In this document: piece by piece, positions 7,897 to 16,275 of the stretch
How the letters are laid out: each line of letters starts with the position of its first letter
Position numbering within the stretch: the first letter of the stretch is position 1
Source of the DNA: Flavobacteriaceae bacterium
GTDB taxonomy: Bacteria; Bacteroidota; Bacteroidia; Flavobacteriales; Flavobacteriaceae
Length of the DNA: 39,713 nt
Direction of reading: 5' to 3'
Assembly: GCA_024763015.1 (NCBI GenBank)
Contig: JANTGO010000002.1
Coordinates: 1-39,713 of the forward strand
Notes under the pieces: generated by a model
What the model was told of the DNA's origin: nothing
Database searches by the model: none
Seen by the model: the letters and a program-made list of their open reading frames with translations, nothing else
Translations under genes and position numbers: made by a program

Positions 7897-9444
7897 ATGA
7901 AAAAAGTACAAATATATTCAGGATATGAACGTTTTTGGCATTGGACGCAAGCAACATTAATTTTGTTATTGGCTATGACCGGATTAGAAGTTCATGGAAC
8001 ATATCATTTATTAGGTTATGAGAATGCTGCTTTATTACACAAAAATCTTGCTTGGGCACTTTTAATATTGATTGTATTTACACAATTCTGGAATATCATT
8101 ACAGGTGAGTGGAGACAATACATCCCATCTACAAAAATGATGAAAGAGCAAATAGAATACTATATTACAGGTATATTTAAAAATGCACCCCACCCGACTA
8201 ATAAGACCGTATATAACAAGTTTAATCCGCTTCAGAGAATTACCTATTTAGGATTGCGTATTTTAGTGATTCCTGTAGTTGTATTAAGTGGAATAGTATA
8301 TATGTATTATTACGGTTTTTTAGAAGAAAACATGCATTTTCCTTTGGGTACAGTAGCTTATATTCACACCATTGGCGCATTTTTGTTGATTGGATTTGTT
8401 ATAGGACATGTATACTTGACCACAACCGGATTAAAACCACTCTCTGCCATTAAAGCAATGCTTACCGGTTGGGAAGAAATGTCTGACGAAGAAGCGCAAG
8501 TAGCATTAGAAGAAAATTTATTGGTGGCAATGGATAAAAGTAAGCAAACAATAGTCGATGCAGATGGAACGGAAGATCAAGATACAGAGAGAATGTTTGA
8601 AGAAGCTTATGAGGAAGCATCTGAAAAATTAGGCCTGGCTACCGGTGAAACTATTTTGCAGAATAAATTATCAGATTCAAATGTCGGTTATTTTAAAATC
8701 AATAAAGATGGTTATTATGAAGATGTAAACAATGTATGGCTAAATCTTTATAAATGTAAGGATAAATCAAAAATTATCGGCCAACATATGTCGCTTAATA
8801 GAAGTGAAGAAGGTAAGAAAAAAGTACAAAGATTATTTAATGATGTTTTAGCCGGAAAAGTTGTTACAGGAGAAAGGGTAGAGCGCCACTGTATGGACGG
8901 AACGATTGGTTATCATACAATTTCGGCCAAAGCCTATAAAGACGACGAAGGCAAAGTTGCCGGTGTAGAAGGCTATATTATTGATATTACGCCTCAGGTT
9001 GAAGCTGAAAAAGATTTGGAAAACAAACTGAAATTACAGATAAAAAATGAGGAATTTTATAAAAAAATGATTGCCTCAAAAGACGTTGGTTATTATCGTA
9101 TTGATAAAAATGGGTTTATTCAAGATGTAAATGACACTTGGCTGAAGTTATATAAATATGATTCCAAAAAAGATGTAATAAATCAACATTATTCGTTGAG
9201 TAGAAGCAAAGAAGATTTCTTAGAGTTGAAAAAATCTGTTGATAAAGTATTAAAAGGTGAAACAATTCCTTTTGGAATTACCCGTAGACATTGTCATGAT
9301 GGAAGCATAGGATACCATGATATTACAATGACACCTGTGTATGAAGGTGATGAAATCGTTGGATTTGAAGGATTTATCGTTGACAAAACCGATAAAAAAT
9401 TAGCAGAAGAAGAACTTAAAAAAGAACGTTCAAAAAATGCGTAA
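7897..9444 (+). CDS. Cytochrome b561-like membrane protein fused to two PAS domains
   Basis: A 515-residue fusion. Residues 1-180 form a four-helix cytochrome b domain of the hydrogenase/formate dehydrogenase gamma type, with candidate heme ligands H15, H33, H48, H157 and H171. After an acidic linker (about 195-250) come two tandem PAS domains (about 262-365 and 393-500) that resemble each other closely. Both contain VGY(F/Y)-(K/R)I, a DVN-x2-WL-x-LYK segment and the unusual shared motif RHCxDG(T/S)IGYH (Cys 332 and 466). The chain ends in a short charged helix; there is no kinase, cyclase or GGDEF output domain. By position it should pass quinone-pool electrons to the octaheme cytochrome, with the PAS part probably cytoplasmic. 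A strong terminator follows. Confidence 0.85.
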   Translation: MKKVQIYSGYERFWHWTQATLILLLAMTGLEVHGTYHLLGYENAALLHKNLAWALLILIVFTQFWNIITGEWRQYIPSTKMMKEQIEYYITGIFKNAPHPTNKTVYNKFNPLQRITYLGLRILVIPVVVLSGIVYMYYYGFLEENMHFPLGTVAYIHTIGAFLLIGFVIGHVYLTTTGLKPLSAIKAMLTGWEEMSDEEAQVALEENLLVAMDKSKQTIVDADGTEDQDTERMFEEAYEEASEKLGLATGETILQNKLSDSNVGYFKINKDGYYEDVNNVWLNLYKCKDKSKIIGQHMSLNRSEEGKKKVQRLFNDVLAGKVVTGERVERHCMDGTIGYHTISAKAYKDDEGKVAGVEGYIIDITPQVEAEKDLENKLKLQIKNEEFYKKMIASKDVGYYRIDKNGFIQDVNDTWLKLYKYDSKKDVINQHYSLSRSKEDFLELKKSVDKVLKGETIPFGITRRHCHDGSIGYHDITMTPVYEGDEIVGFEGFIVDKTDKKLAEEELKKERSKNA

Positions 9445-9474
9445 TTTTTAAGTAACTTTAAATACAATTTAGTG

Positions 9475-9504
9475 AGCCACTTGTTTTCAAGTGGCTTTTT
9501 TTTT
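9475..9504 (+). terminator. Rho-independent terminator after the cytochrome b-PAS gene
   Basis: A perfect 9-bp stem (agccacttg / caagtggct) with a tttt loop is followed by eight or more T residues. It ends the octaheme cytochrome / cytochrome b transcript. Confidence 0.92.
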
Positions 9505-9805
9505 ATGGCTATGTCTATATTTATTACTTTAAAAAGAATGTGCAATCTATTATTGTTTATTCATAGCGCTATAAATCAATTTGTTATAAAAAAATATATT
9601 AATATTATTACTTTGTGATATAAAAATTTACCTATCCATTTTAAGTAACAATTAATACTTATTTGAAAAAGCTCGAAAATATTAAACAGTAATATCTTAA
9701 AAGATTTAAAACTTATTGCAATATTTATGACGATTATCATTTATTATCTATTTGTATCAATGTATTTTTAACAAATGAAAATAATGAATATCTAAAATCA
9801 TTGAT
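9505..9805 (+). promoter_or_regulatory. Non-coding leader of the molybdoenzyme operon, with a weak promoter candidate
   Basis: This very AT-rich gap has no plausible gene. The best match to the Bacteroidota promoter pattern is TTG at 9581-9583 and ttactttg at 9608-9615 (consensus TAnnTTTG), with a 24-base spacer that is slightly too long. If used, the mRNA would have a 5' leader of nearly 200 bases. I could not see a convincing hairpin or riboswitch core in the leader. Confidence 0.3.
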
Positions 9806-12076
9806 ATGGGAAAATTAAATCGTAGAGATTTTATTAAAATATCCGGAGGCGCTGCAGCCGGCGCTATGGTAACACCACCATTGACAAATATTTTTCAGTC
9901 TTTTGTTTCAAAAAAAGAAAAGCATTTATTAGAGGGCGAAGCGACCAAAGTATCTACAGTTTGTGAAGTGTGTTTCTGGAATTGCGCAGGCTGGGTATAT
10001 AAAGACCGAGAAAATAATATTCGTAAAGTAATTGGTAATGATATCGATCCACACTGTAATGGACGTTTATGTCCAAGAGGTACAGGTGGATTAGGGATGT
10101 ATTATGACAATGACCGTTTAAAAACGCCACTTATCAGGGTAAAATCTAAAGATGGAAAGCAATCTTTTAGAAAAGCAACTTGGGATGAAGCCTTGGATGT
10201 CATAGAAAAAGGTATGAAAAATATCGAAAAGAAATATGGCAAGGAAAGTATGGCGCTATTATTTCATGGTAAGACGGGTCCTCATTTCGAGCATTTATTC
10301 AAAGCTTGGGGATCTGATACTATGGGCGAACCGGCCGGAGCACAATGTCTCATTACTAGAGAAGCCGGATTTATTGCCACGTACGGAAGCGGATTAGGCT
10401 CACCTGAACCAACAGATATTACCAACGCAGACTGTTTAGTCTTACTTGGCCATCATATTGGTGAAAATATGCATAATGGACACGTACAAGATGTTTCTAC
10501 TTTGATTGATAGAGGGGGAACTATTATTACAGTAGATCCACGCTTTTCTACCATGGCAGCGCATTCTACTTCTTGGTTGCCTATTAAACCCGGAACGGAT
10601 ATTGCCTTGCTACTTGCATGGATGAATGTCATTATTAATGAAGAGCTATATGATAGGGATTATGTAGCTAAATATACCTATGGCTTTGAAGAATTAAAGC
10701 AACATGTTCAAAAATACTCTCCTGAATGGGCAGCTGGTATTACCACAATTCCTGCTGGAGATATATACAAATCAGCCCGTCAAATGGGTGGTGGTTCCCC
10801 TAGAACGATTGTGCATCCCGGAAGACATACTGCTTGGTATGGCGATGATACGCAAAGAACGCGAGCCATTGCCATATTAAATGCATTGTTAGGTGCTTGG
10901 GGGCGCAAAGGAGGTTTTTATTTTACTGAAAAAGTCAAATTACCCAAAGAAGTACATCCGCCGTTTCCAAAACCAAAATGGACTTGGAAAAATATTTCAA
11001 AAGAAAAGCACAAAATGGCCATTATGGGCATTACCAATGAAATAATGGATAATGGTTTGCCGGAATATAAAGGACCATATAAAGTAAAAGGTATGTTTTT
11101 CACGGCAACCAATCCTATCCAATCCATCCCGGATGAAGATAAGATTAAGCGCATATTAGAAAATCAAGAATTTATAGTAGTGGTGGATACTATGCCGAGT
11201 GAAATAACCGGTTATGCTGATGTCGTTTTACCAGAAGCCACTTACTTAGAGCGATTGGATCACATTAGGACGTCTCATCATAAATCTCCAAATATTGCTT
11301 TACGCTATCCGGCTGTAAAACCCAGATGGGAAAGCAAACCGGGGTGGTGGATTGCCCGTGAGATTGGCTTGCGTTTAGGGTTAAAAGATTTCTATGAATG
11401 GGAAGATTTTGAAGAGGTGCTCGATTGGCAGCTCAAACAAGTCGGAAGTTCTATGGAAGAGATGAAAAAACTAGGTGTAAAACATTTCCCTAGAAAAACA
11501 CCAATTTATCTCAAAAAAGATGAAGATTATTGGTTCAATACCAATACCGGTAAGATAGAGTTATATTCTACTGATTTTGCCGAGTGGGGTTATGACCCGA
11601 TGCCGACCTATAAACCTCATGGTGATATACCGGCAGGTTACTTAAGATTGATTTATGGTAGAATTCCAATGCATACCTTTGGACGTACTTTAAATAATCC
11701 TTATTTGAACGAATTAAAAAATGAACCAAAATTATGGGTAAATCCAAAAGTAGCTCGTATTTATGGTCTTAATAATGAACAAGAAGTTTGGCTACAAAAT
11801 CCAAAAGGAAAGATTAGCTCTTTTTCAATTAAAGTAAGAATAACCGAACGAATTAGACACAATTCTGTTTTCTTGCCACACGGATTTGGTAATAAAGGAC
11901 GAATTTTTGTAGATGGAAAAGTGCAGGAGATGCATCTTACTTATGGACGTGGAATTAGCGATGCAGAAATGATATCAAATGTACTAATTGATCCTGAGAC
12001 CGGTGGTACAGGAATGAAAAATAATTTTGTAAAGATATTAACAGATAACCCTTATAAAAAAGAAACAACATCATGA
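9806..12076 (+). CDS. Psr/Phs-type molybdopterin oxidoreductase catalytic subunit (thiosulfate/polysulfide reductase-like)
   Basis: Catalytic subunit (756 residues) of a membrane-bound DMSO-reductase-family enzyme. The N terminus NRRDFIKISGGAAAGA is a twin-arginine signal, so the folded enzyme is exported. Residues C53, C56, C60 and C89 bind the [4Fe-4S] cluster; C181, in GAQCLITREAG, is the probable molybdenum ligand, as in PsrA/PhsA. The length matches PhsA/PsrA and is well short of TtrA or ArrA. The ferredoxin gene overlaps its stop by 4 bases (ATGA), and an NrfD-type anchor gene follows. The reaction is probably reduction of thiosulfate or polysulfide with quinol, or the reverse oxidation; sequence alone does not fix substrate or direction. 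Confidence 0.85.
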   Translation: MGKLNRRDFIKISGGAAAGAMVTPPLTNIFQSFVSKKEKHLLEGEATKVSTVCEVCFWNCAGWVYKDRENNIRKVIGNDIDPHCNGRLCPRGTGGLGMYYDNDRLKTPLIRVKSKDGKQSFRKATWDEALDVIEKGMKNIEKKYGKESMALLFHGKTGPHFEHLFKAWGSDTMGEPAGAQCLITREAGFIATYGSGLGSPEPTDITNADCLVLLGHHIGENMHNGHVQDVSTLIDRGGTIITVDPRFSTMAAHSTSWLPIKPGTDIALLLAWMNVIINEELYDRDYVAKYTYGFEELKQHVQKYSPEWAAGITTIPAGDIYKSARQMGGGSPRTIVHPGRHTAWYGDDTQRTRAIAILNALLGAWGRKGGFYFTEKVKLPKEVHPPFPKPKWTWKNISKEKHKMAIMGITNEIMDNGLPEYKGPYKVKGMFFTATNPIQSIPDEDKIKRILENQEFIVVVDTMPSEITGYADVVLPEATYLERLDHIRTSHHKSPNIALRYPAVKPRWESKPGWWIAREIGLRLGLKDFYEWEDFEEVLDWQLKQVGSSMEEMKKLGVKHFPRKTPIYLKKDEDYWFNTNTGKIELYSTDFAEWGYDPMPTYKPHGDIPAGYLRLIYGRIPMHTFGRTLNNPYLNELKNEPKLWVNPKVARIYGLNNEQEVWLQNPKGKISSFSIKVRITERIRHNSVFLPHGFGNKGRIFVDGKVQEMHLTYGRGISDAEMISNVLIDPETGGTGMKNNFVKILTDNPYKKETTS

Positions 12077-12606
12077 GATATGGAATGGCAATAGAAGTCA
12101 ACAAATGTGTTGGTTGTGCTGACTGTGTAGTAGCATGTCAAATAGAAAATAATGTTCCGATGGGCTATTCAAGAGATTGGATTATGGAACATGTAACCGG
12201 AACTTATCCCGTTTTAAATATGCACTTTGAATCGCAGCGTTGCAATCACTGCGATGACACGCCTTGTGTAAGAACTTGCCCGACAGGTGCAAGCCATGTT
12301 ATAGAAGGAGGAATTGTTAAAGTAGCACAAGACGATTGTATTGGCTGTGGTGCTTGTATAGAAGCTTGTCCTTATGATGCCAGATATTTTCATCCGGATG
12401 GATATGTAGATAAATGTACTTTTTGTGATCACAGAGTAGAAGAAGGCTTAGATCCTGCTTGTGTATCGGTTTGCCCAACAACTTGTATGCATTTTGGCGA
12501 TTTGGACAATCCTGATAGCGAGATTTCAAAATTGATCAATAGTAGAGAGAATTTCACACTGATTCCTGAAGCCGGAACAGCACCACAAATTTTTTATTTA
12601 AAATAA
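12073..12606 (+). CDS. Four-cluster ferredoxin-type electron transfer subunit (PsrB/PhsB/NrfC-like)
   Basis: A 177-residue subunit with 16 Cys arranged for four [4Fe-4S] clusters: C12/15/18/22, C57/60/65/69, C89/92/95/99 and C115/118/130/134. It lacks a signal peptide, as expected for a protein carried across the membrane with the Tat-dependent catalytic subunit. Its start codon overlaps the stop of the catalytic subunit, giving translational coupling, and it precedes the NrfD-like gene by 7 bases. It should wire electrons between the membrane anchor and the molybdenum subunit. Confidence 0.92.
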   Translation: MRYGMAIEVNKCVGCADCVVACQIENNVPMGYSRDWIMEHVTGTYPVLNMHFESQRCNHCDDTPCVRTCPTGASHVIEGGIVKVAQDDCIGCGACIEACPYDARYFHPDGYVDKCTFCDHRVEEGLDPACVSVCPTTCMHFGDLDNPDSEISKLINSRENFTLIPEAGTAPQIFYLK

Positions 12607-12613
12607 ATAACTC

Positions 12614-13615
12614 ATGAAAGAATATATTTTAGATACCACAAGAGATATACACGGTTTATATCCTCACGTACACATTTGGGGCTTTCCAATTGCTGCCTAT
12701 TTGTTTTTAGGTGGTTTGGCAGCCGGAATCTTGCTTTTTGCGACCCTTTATTATTTAAAAGGTAAAGCCGATGATATGCCCTTTACAGTAAAAATAGCAC
12801 CAATTTTTACATTTATTATTATTATGTTGGGATTGATGCTGCTTGTTTTTGATTTACATCACAAATTATATGTATTTAAGCTATTTATGACCTTTAGAAT
12901 CGAATCACCTATGTCTTGGGGGGCTTGGACTTTAGTGGGCGTAAGCATCTTTTCCCTATTATGGCCACTGAGTTATATCGATGATATTGAAAAATATTTA
13001 CATGATCGTGGTTGGAGAAGGTTAGATGTTGTTACTAAATTTATTAGAGATTTAGAACACAACTGGCTGATTCCTAGATTTTTGATAATATCTTTTAGAA
13101 AGTATAGAACATTTTTCGCCTATATTTTACTTATTTTATCAATAATATTAGGTATTTATACGGGTATTTTATTATCTGCATTTAATGCACATCCATTGTG
13201 GAACAATCCAATTTTAGGCCCTTTGTTTTTAACATCCGGTATTTCTACAGGCTCGGCTTTTGTGATGTGGTTAAGCAATAACAAAAAAGAGAGAAGGTTA
13301 ATGTCAAACATTGATATGGCATTAATAGCTATTGAATTATTTTTTATCATTCATATGGTTATGGGCTTGCAAGCCGGACCGGAAGCTTTTAAACTAGCCG
13401 GGAGTCTATTTTTAGGAGGGCCTTTTACTGTTACATTTTGGATACTATTTGTAGGTTTTGGTTTGATTCTACCATTTGTTTTGGAAGCTTTTGAGTTAAA
13501 AGGCTATCATATTCCACCAGCATTACCGGCATTATTAGTGCTGATTGGTGGTTTTTTGTTTAGAATAATTATGGTACAAGCAGGACAAGTATCGGAATAT
13601 CCGTTTATACATTAA
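12614..13615 (+). CDS. NrfD/PsrC-type quinone-interacting membrane subunit
   Basis: A 333-residue polytopic membrane protein with about eight hydrophobic segments. It opens with the NrfD/PsrC-type helix HIWGFPIAAYLFLGGLAAG. It completes the catalytic-ferredoxin-anchor set begun at 9806 and provides the quinol site. A larger soluble loop around residues 120-165 is rich in charged residues. Gene spacing (7 bases before, 16 after) implies one transcript that continues into the YeeE/YedE genes. Confidence 0.9.
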   Translation: MKEYILDTTRDIHGLYPHVHIWGFPIAAYLFLGGLAAGILLFATLYYLKGKADDMPFTVKIAPIFTFIIIMLGLMLLVFDLHHKLYVFKLFMTFRIESPMSWGAWTLVGVSIFSLLWPLSYIDDIEKYLHDRGWRRLDVVTKFIRDLEHNWLIPRFLIISFRKYRTFFAYILLILSIILGIYTGILLSAFNAHPLWNNPILGPLFLTSGISTGSAFVMWLSNNKKERRLMSNIDMALIAIELFFIIHMVMGLQAGPEAFKLAGSLFLGGPFTVTFWILFVGFGLILPFVLEAFELKGYHIPPALPALLVLIGGFLFRIIMVQAGQVSEYPFIH

Positions 13616-13631
13616 ATTAAAATAAATTGTT

Positions 13632-14159
13632 ATGAAAACAAATAAATATATGAATGCCTATATTGGTGGTTTTTTATTAGGACTTCTTATTATAGCTGCT
13701 TATTATTTTTCAGGAGAAGGTCTTGGGTCAAGTGGTGGTTTTAGAGATGTTGCCATTACAACTATCAATGCTGTTTCACCCGAATATGCTCAATCTAATG
13801 CATATACGGCAAATAGAGTAGCAGATGGCGCAAATCCAATACACACTTGGCTGGTTTATGAATTGTTAGGCGTAATATTTGGTGCTATTATTTCTGCTGC
13901 CATTTTTGGCAGACTCAAATTTAAAATTGGAAAAGCGCCACATATCACGAATAGAAAAAGATTATACCTGGCAGTATTAGGTGGTATTCTTTGGGGAATT
14001 GGAACGCAATTGGGAAGAGGATGTACCTCCGGTCTGGTATTATCAGGTATGGCCGTAAACTCATTATCCGGTTATATCGGCTTAGCAACAATATTTGGCT
14101 TTGGGTTTATTTTCGCCTATATTTTTAAAAAACTATGGATTAAAACAAAAAACAACTAA
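13632..14159 (+). CDS. YeeE/YedE thiosulfate transporter family protein, first half
   Basis: A 175-residue membrane protein with the YeeE/YedE (Sulf_transp) signature GRGCTSGLVLSGMA; the Cys is residue 131. In the studied single-chain TsuA/YeeE transporters, thiosulfate passes along conserved Cys residues, and the protein is built of two similar halves. Here the halves are two genes separated by 2 bases, so I read them as a heterodimeric transporter. This half has only the one Cys. About 35 residues between the first and second hydrophobic segments form an unusual polar loop. It lies directly downstream of the NrfD-like subunit. Confidence 0.85.
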   Translation: MKTNKYMNAYIGGFLLGLLIIAAYYFSGEGLGSSGGFRDVAITTINAVSPEYAQSNAYTANRVADGANPIHTWLVYELLGVIFGAIISAAIFGRLKFKIGKAPHITNRKRLYLAVLGGILWGIGTQLGRGCTSGLVLSGMAVNSLSGYIGLATIFGFGFIFAYIFKKLWIKTKNN

Positions 14160-14161
14160 TT

Positions 14162-14776
14162 ATGGGACCATTATATCCGGATTTTATAAATCCTGAACTA
14201 AATTTATTAATCGGCTTTTTAATAGGAATTGGATTTGGCTTTTTGCTGGAAGCTTCGGGCTTTACCAATACTAGAAAACTTGCAGGTATTTTTTATGGCT
14301 ATGATGCTACTGTTATTAAGGTGTTTTTTACAGCGGCTTTAACAGCAATGATTGGTTTGTTTATCCTTCATTATTTAGGTTGGATTGACATTACTGCAAC
14401 AATGCCTACAACCTTTTGGATACCGACGCTTATTGGCGGCGCCATTATGGGACTTGGCTTCATTATCGGAGGATTTTGTCCGGGCACGAGTTTATCGGCA
14501 GCAGCTACCGGAAAAATAGATGCTATGGCATTTATAGTTGGGGTTATGATTGGTATTTTCGGCTTTATTTTTACCTTTAAAGATATATGGGAAAATTTGC
14601 GAAATTCAGGAAAGTTAGGAAAAGTTGATATCACGGAATGGATTGGTATCAAAGAAGGTTTATTTATATTTCTTTTTACGGTAATTGCCGTTATTACATT
14701 TATCGGCTTCCAAAAATGGCAAGATCATTGGAAAAAGAAATTATCACAAGATGATATTAACGATTTAGGAATATAA
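14162..14776 (+). CDS. YeeE/YedE thiosulfate transporter family protein, second half
   Basis: A 204-residue membrane protein with the second YeeE/YedE signature, GGFCPGTSLSAAATGKIDAM (Cys 106). Together with the preceding gene it would make the full pseudo-symmetric channel with one signature Cys per half. Near its N terminus, EASGFTN occupies the place where I expect many family members to carry another Cys, so the path for thiosulfate may be simplified or the cargo different. It is followed after 47 bases by the first of three rhodanese-type genes, supporting a role in moving a sulfur species across the inner membrane. Confidence 0.85.
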   Translation: MGPLYPDFINPELNLLIGFLIGIGFGFLLEASGFTNTRKLAGIFYGYDATVIKVFFTAALTAMIGLFILHYLGWIDITATMPTTFWIPTLIGGAIMGLGFIIGGFCPGTSLSAAATGKIDAMAFIVGVMIGIFGFIFTFKDIWENLRNSGKLGKVDITEWIGIKEGLFIFLFTVIAVITFIGFQKWQDHWKKKLSQDDINDLGI

Positions 14777-14823
14777 TCAAGAATACGGGTTATTTTGACC
14801 AACTAATAATAAAATAAGAATTC

Positions 14824-15447
14824 ATGAAACGAAGAGAAATTTTAATTTTATTGCTCCTTTTAATAGGTGCATTTATTACAATATTTTTTCCAAATATTAA
14901 ATCTCAAGAAAATGTAATTGGAGAAAAAGAATTGTTAAGCGAGGTTAACAAAGCAGGTAGATATGCAAGCACGGATGAGATTGCAAATGCTATAATTAAT
15001 AATGATCCCAGTTATATTCTAATTGATGTAAGAGATGTAAAACAGTTTAAATCTTATACAATTGATGGTGCTGTTAACATTAATTTAGATAATATTATGG
15101 ATGATAAATACAAGGATTATCTGAATACTGAAGCATATACCGTAGTTTTATTTTCAAATGGTAGTAGCAAAGCTGATCAGGTTTGGTTAAGACTTCGTTG
15201 TACCGATCACAAAGGAATTAGAGTGATGAAGGGAGGGCTAAATGAATGGTATAAAACCATTATAAATCCTCAAAAACCTATTGATAATGAAATGACGGCG
15301 GAAAAAGAAAAACAATATTTGTTTAGAAAACAAGCTTCCTATTATTTTACAGGCACACAAGTTTCTAGCGGGGTAACCAAAAAGAAATCGAGTAGCAAGC
15401 CCATTGTTAAGAGAAAGAAAAAAGAAGTAAGTGGCGGTTGTGGTTAG
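14824..15447 (+). CDS. Membrane-anchored rhodanese-like protein with GGCG tail, catalytic Cys replaced by Ser
   Basis: A 207-residue protein. Residues 5-23 are a strong hydrophobic signal or anchor, so the rest should be periplasmic. A single rhodanese fold spans about 48-147 (YILIDVRD at the start, MKGGLNEWY at the end). The catalytic loop reads VVLFSNGSSKA: the position of the active-site Cys is Ser111, so classical sulfurtransfer by this loop is unlikely. A basic low-complexity linker (about 184-191) leads to the C-terminal peptide KPIVKRKKKEVSGGCG, with Cys206 second from the end. The same peptide ends the next two proteins. The only other Cys is C126. I infer a docking or scaffold protein carrying a sulfur-binding arm. 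Confidence 0.85.
   Translation: MKRREILILLLLLIGAFITIFFPNIKSQENVIGEKELLSEVNKAGRYASTDEIANAIINNDPSYILIDVRDVKQFKSYTIDGAVNINLDNIMDDKYKDYLNTEAYTVVLFSNGSSKADQVWLRLRCTDHKGIRVMKGGLNEWYKTIINPQKPIDNEMTAEKEKQYLFRKQASYYFTGTQVSSGVTKKKSSSKPIVKRKKKEVSGGCG
15397..15444 (+). repeat. Shared C-terminal tail, copy 1
   Basis: Encodes KPIVKRKKKEVSGGCG just before the stop. Compared with copy 2 the amino acids are identical, yet nine of sixteen codons differ synonymously, for example Ser AGT versus TCA and Arg AGA versus CGT. The conservation is therefore at peptide level. Confidence 0.95.
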
Positions 15448-15571
15448 TAAATAGGTAATTTTTATTGAAAAGAAAAAAGAATTAAAAAATAGAAATAAAA
15501 AAATACACAATTATCATATAGGTTTATTGTATTCCAATATAGCTTGATATTTATGTCATAAATAGAAAATT

Positions 15572-16162
15572 ATGAAAAAAATAATATTAATTTTAGCAGT
15601 GTTTTTACTCATTATATCTTGTAAAAATAATTCGGAAATTAGCCAAAATGAAATTAATAAGGGTTGCAAAGCAAATTTTATTACTAAAGAAGAGTTGGCA
15701 GATCTTTTATATAGCAAAGATTTATCCGGTGTCCAATTTATCGATATACGGACGCCTCATGACTATACTATTAGTCATTTAAAAAATGCTATAAATATTC
15801 CAATGAAGAATTTCTTTGACAAAAAATACTTTTCCAAAATAAATAAGGATGATGTACTTATTATCTATGGTGCAGATGCAAGTACACCAAGGCTAATGGC
15901 ATTAATGTCAGATCATTTTAATAAGGGAAAATTTTATGTAGCATTAGGAGGTTACGATTATATTAGACATAATATCATTGATAATTATTCAATATATAGC
16001 GATATGTATGATGATGAAAAGCCTTTGGTAGATTTTCAAAAAAAGATAGATGAAATAAAAAGTAGAGCCGGCGTAGCACCCGGAAAAACTGTTAAGAAGT
16101 CTGCTGCTTCTAAACCAATTGTTAAACGTAAGAAAAAGGAAGTCTCAGGTGGTTGTGGATAA
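15572..16162 (+). CDS. Rhodanese-like lipoprotein with GGCG tail, catalytic Cys replaced by Gly
   Basis: A 196-residue lipoprotein: the signal peptide ends in the lipobox LIISC, with the lipidated Cys at 17. One rhodanese domain follows (about 36-135; QFIDIRTPHDYTISHLKNAINIP is a typical core). Its catalytic loop reads LIIYGADASTP: Gly100 stands where the nucleophilic Cys should be, so the loop is dead as a classical rhodanese. The C terminus has a Lys/Ser/Ala linker and then KPIVKRKKKEVSGGCG, with Cys195 as the probable functional thiol; Cys32 is the only other free one. It lies 124 bases after the first rhodanese gene, with no obvious terminator between, so co-transcription is possible. Confidence 0.87.
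   Translation: MKKIILILAVFLLIISCKNNSEISQNEINKGCKANFITKEELADLLYSKDLSGVQFIDIRTPHDYTISHLKNAINIPMKNFFDKKYFSKINKDDVLIIYGADASTPRLMALMSDHFNKGKFYVALGGYDYIRHNIIDNYSIYSDMYDDEKPLVDFQKKIDEIKSRAGVAPGKTVKKSAASKPIVKRKKKEVSGGCG
16112..16159 (+). repeat. Shared C-terminal tail, copy 2
   Basis: Encodes the same 16 residues as copies 1 and 3. It shares most codons with copy 3 but differs from it at five codons (third positions of Pro, Val, Lys, Val and Gly), all synonymous. Confidence 0.95.
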
Positions 16163-16275
16163 ATTTTATTTTATAAGACTTGATTATTTGCAGTTTAATA
16201 ACATCTATAATAAAGAATAAATTAGCTAAATCTATATTTTTTGATTTAACAGATAATTAATAATAAGTAAATACT

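Noticed and set aside
9806-12076. Tetrathionate reductase TtrA or arsenate reductase ArrA
   Set aside because: At 756 residues it is too short for TtrA, and the overall layout with NrfD-type anchor fits PsrA/PhsA better. The substrate remains unproven.
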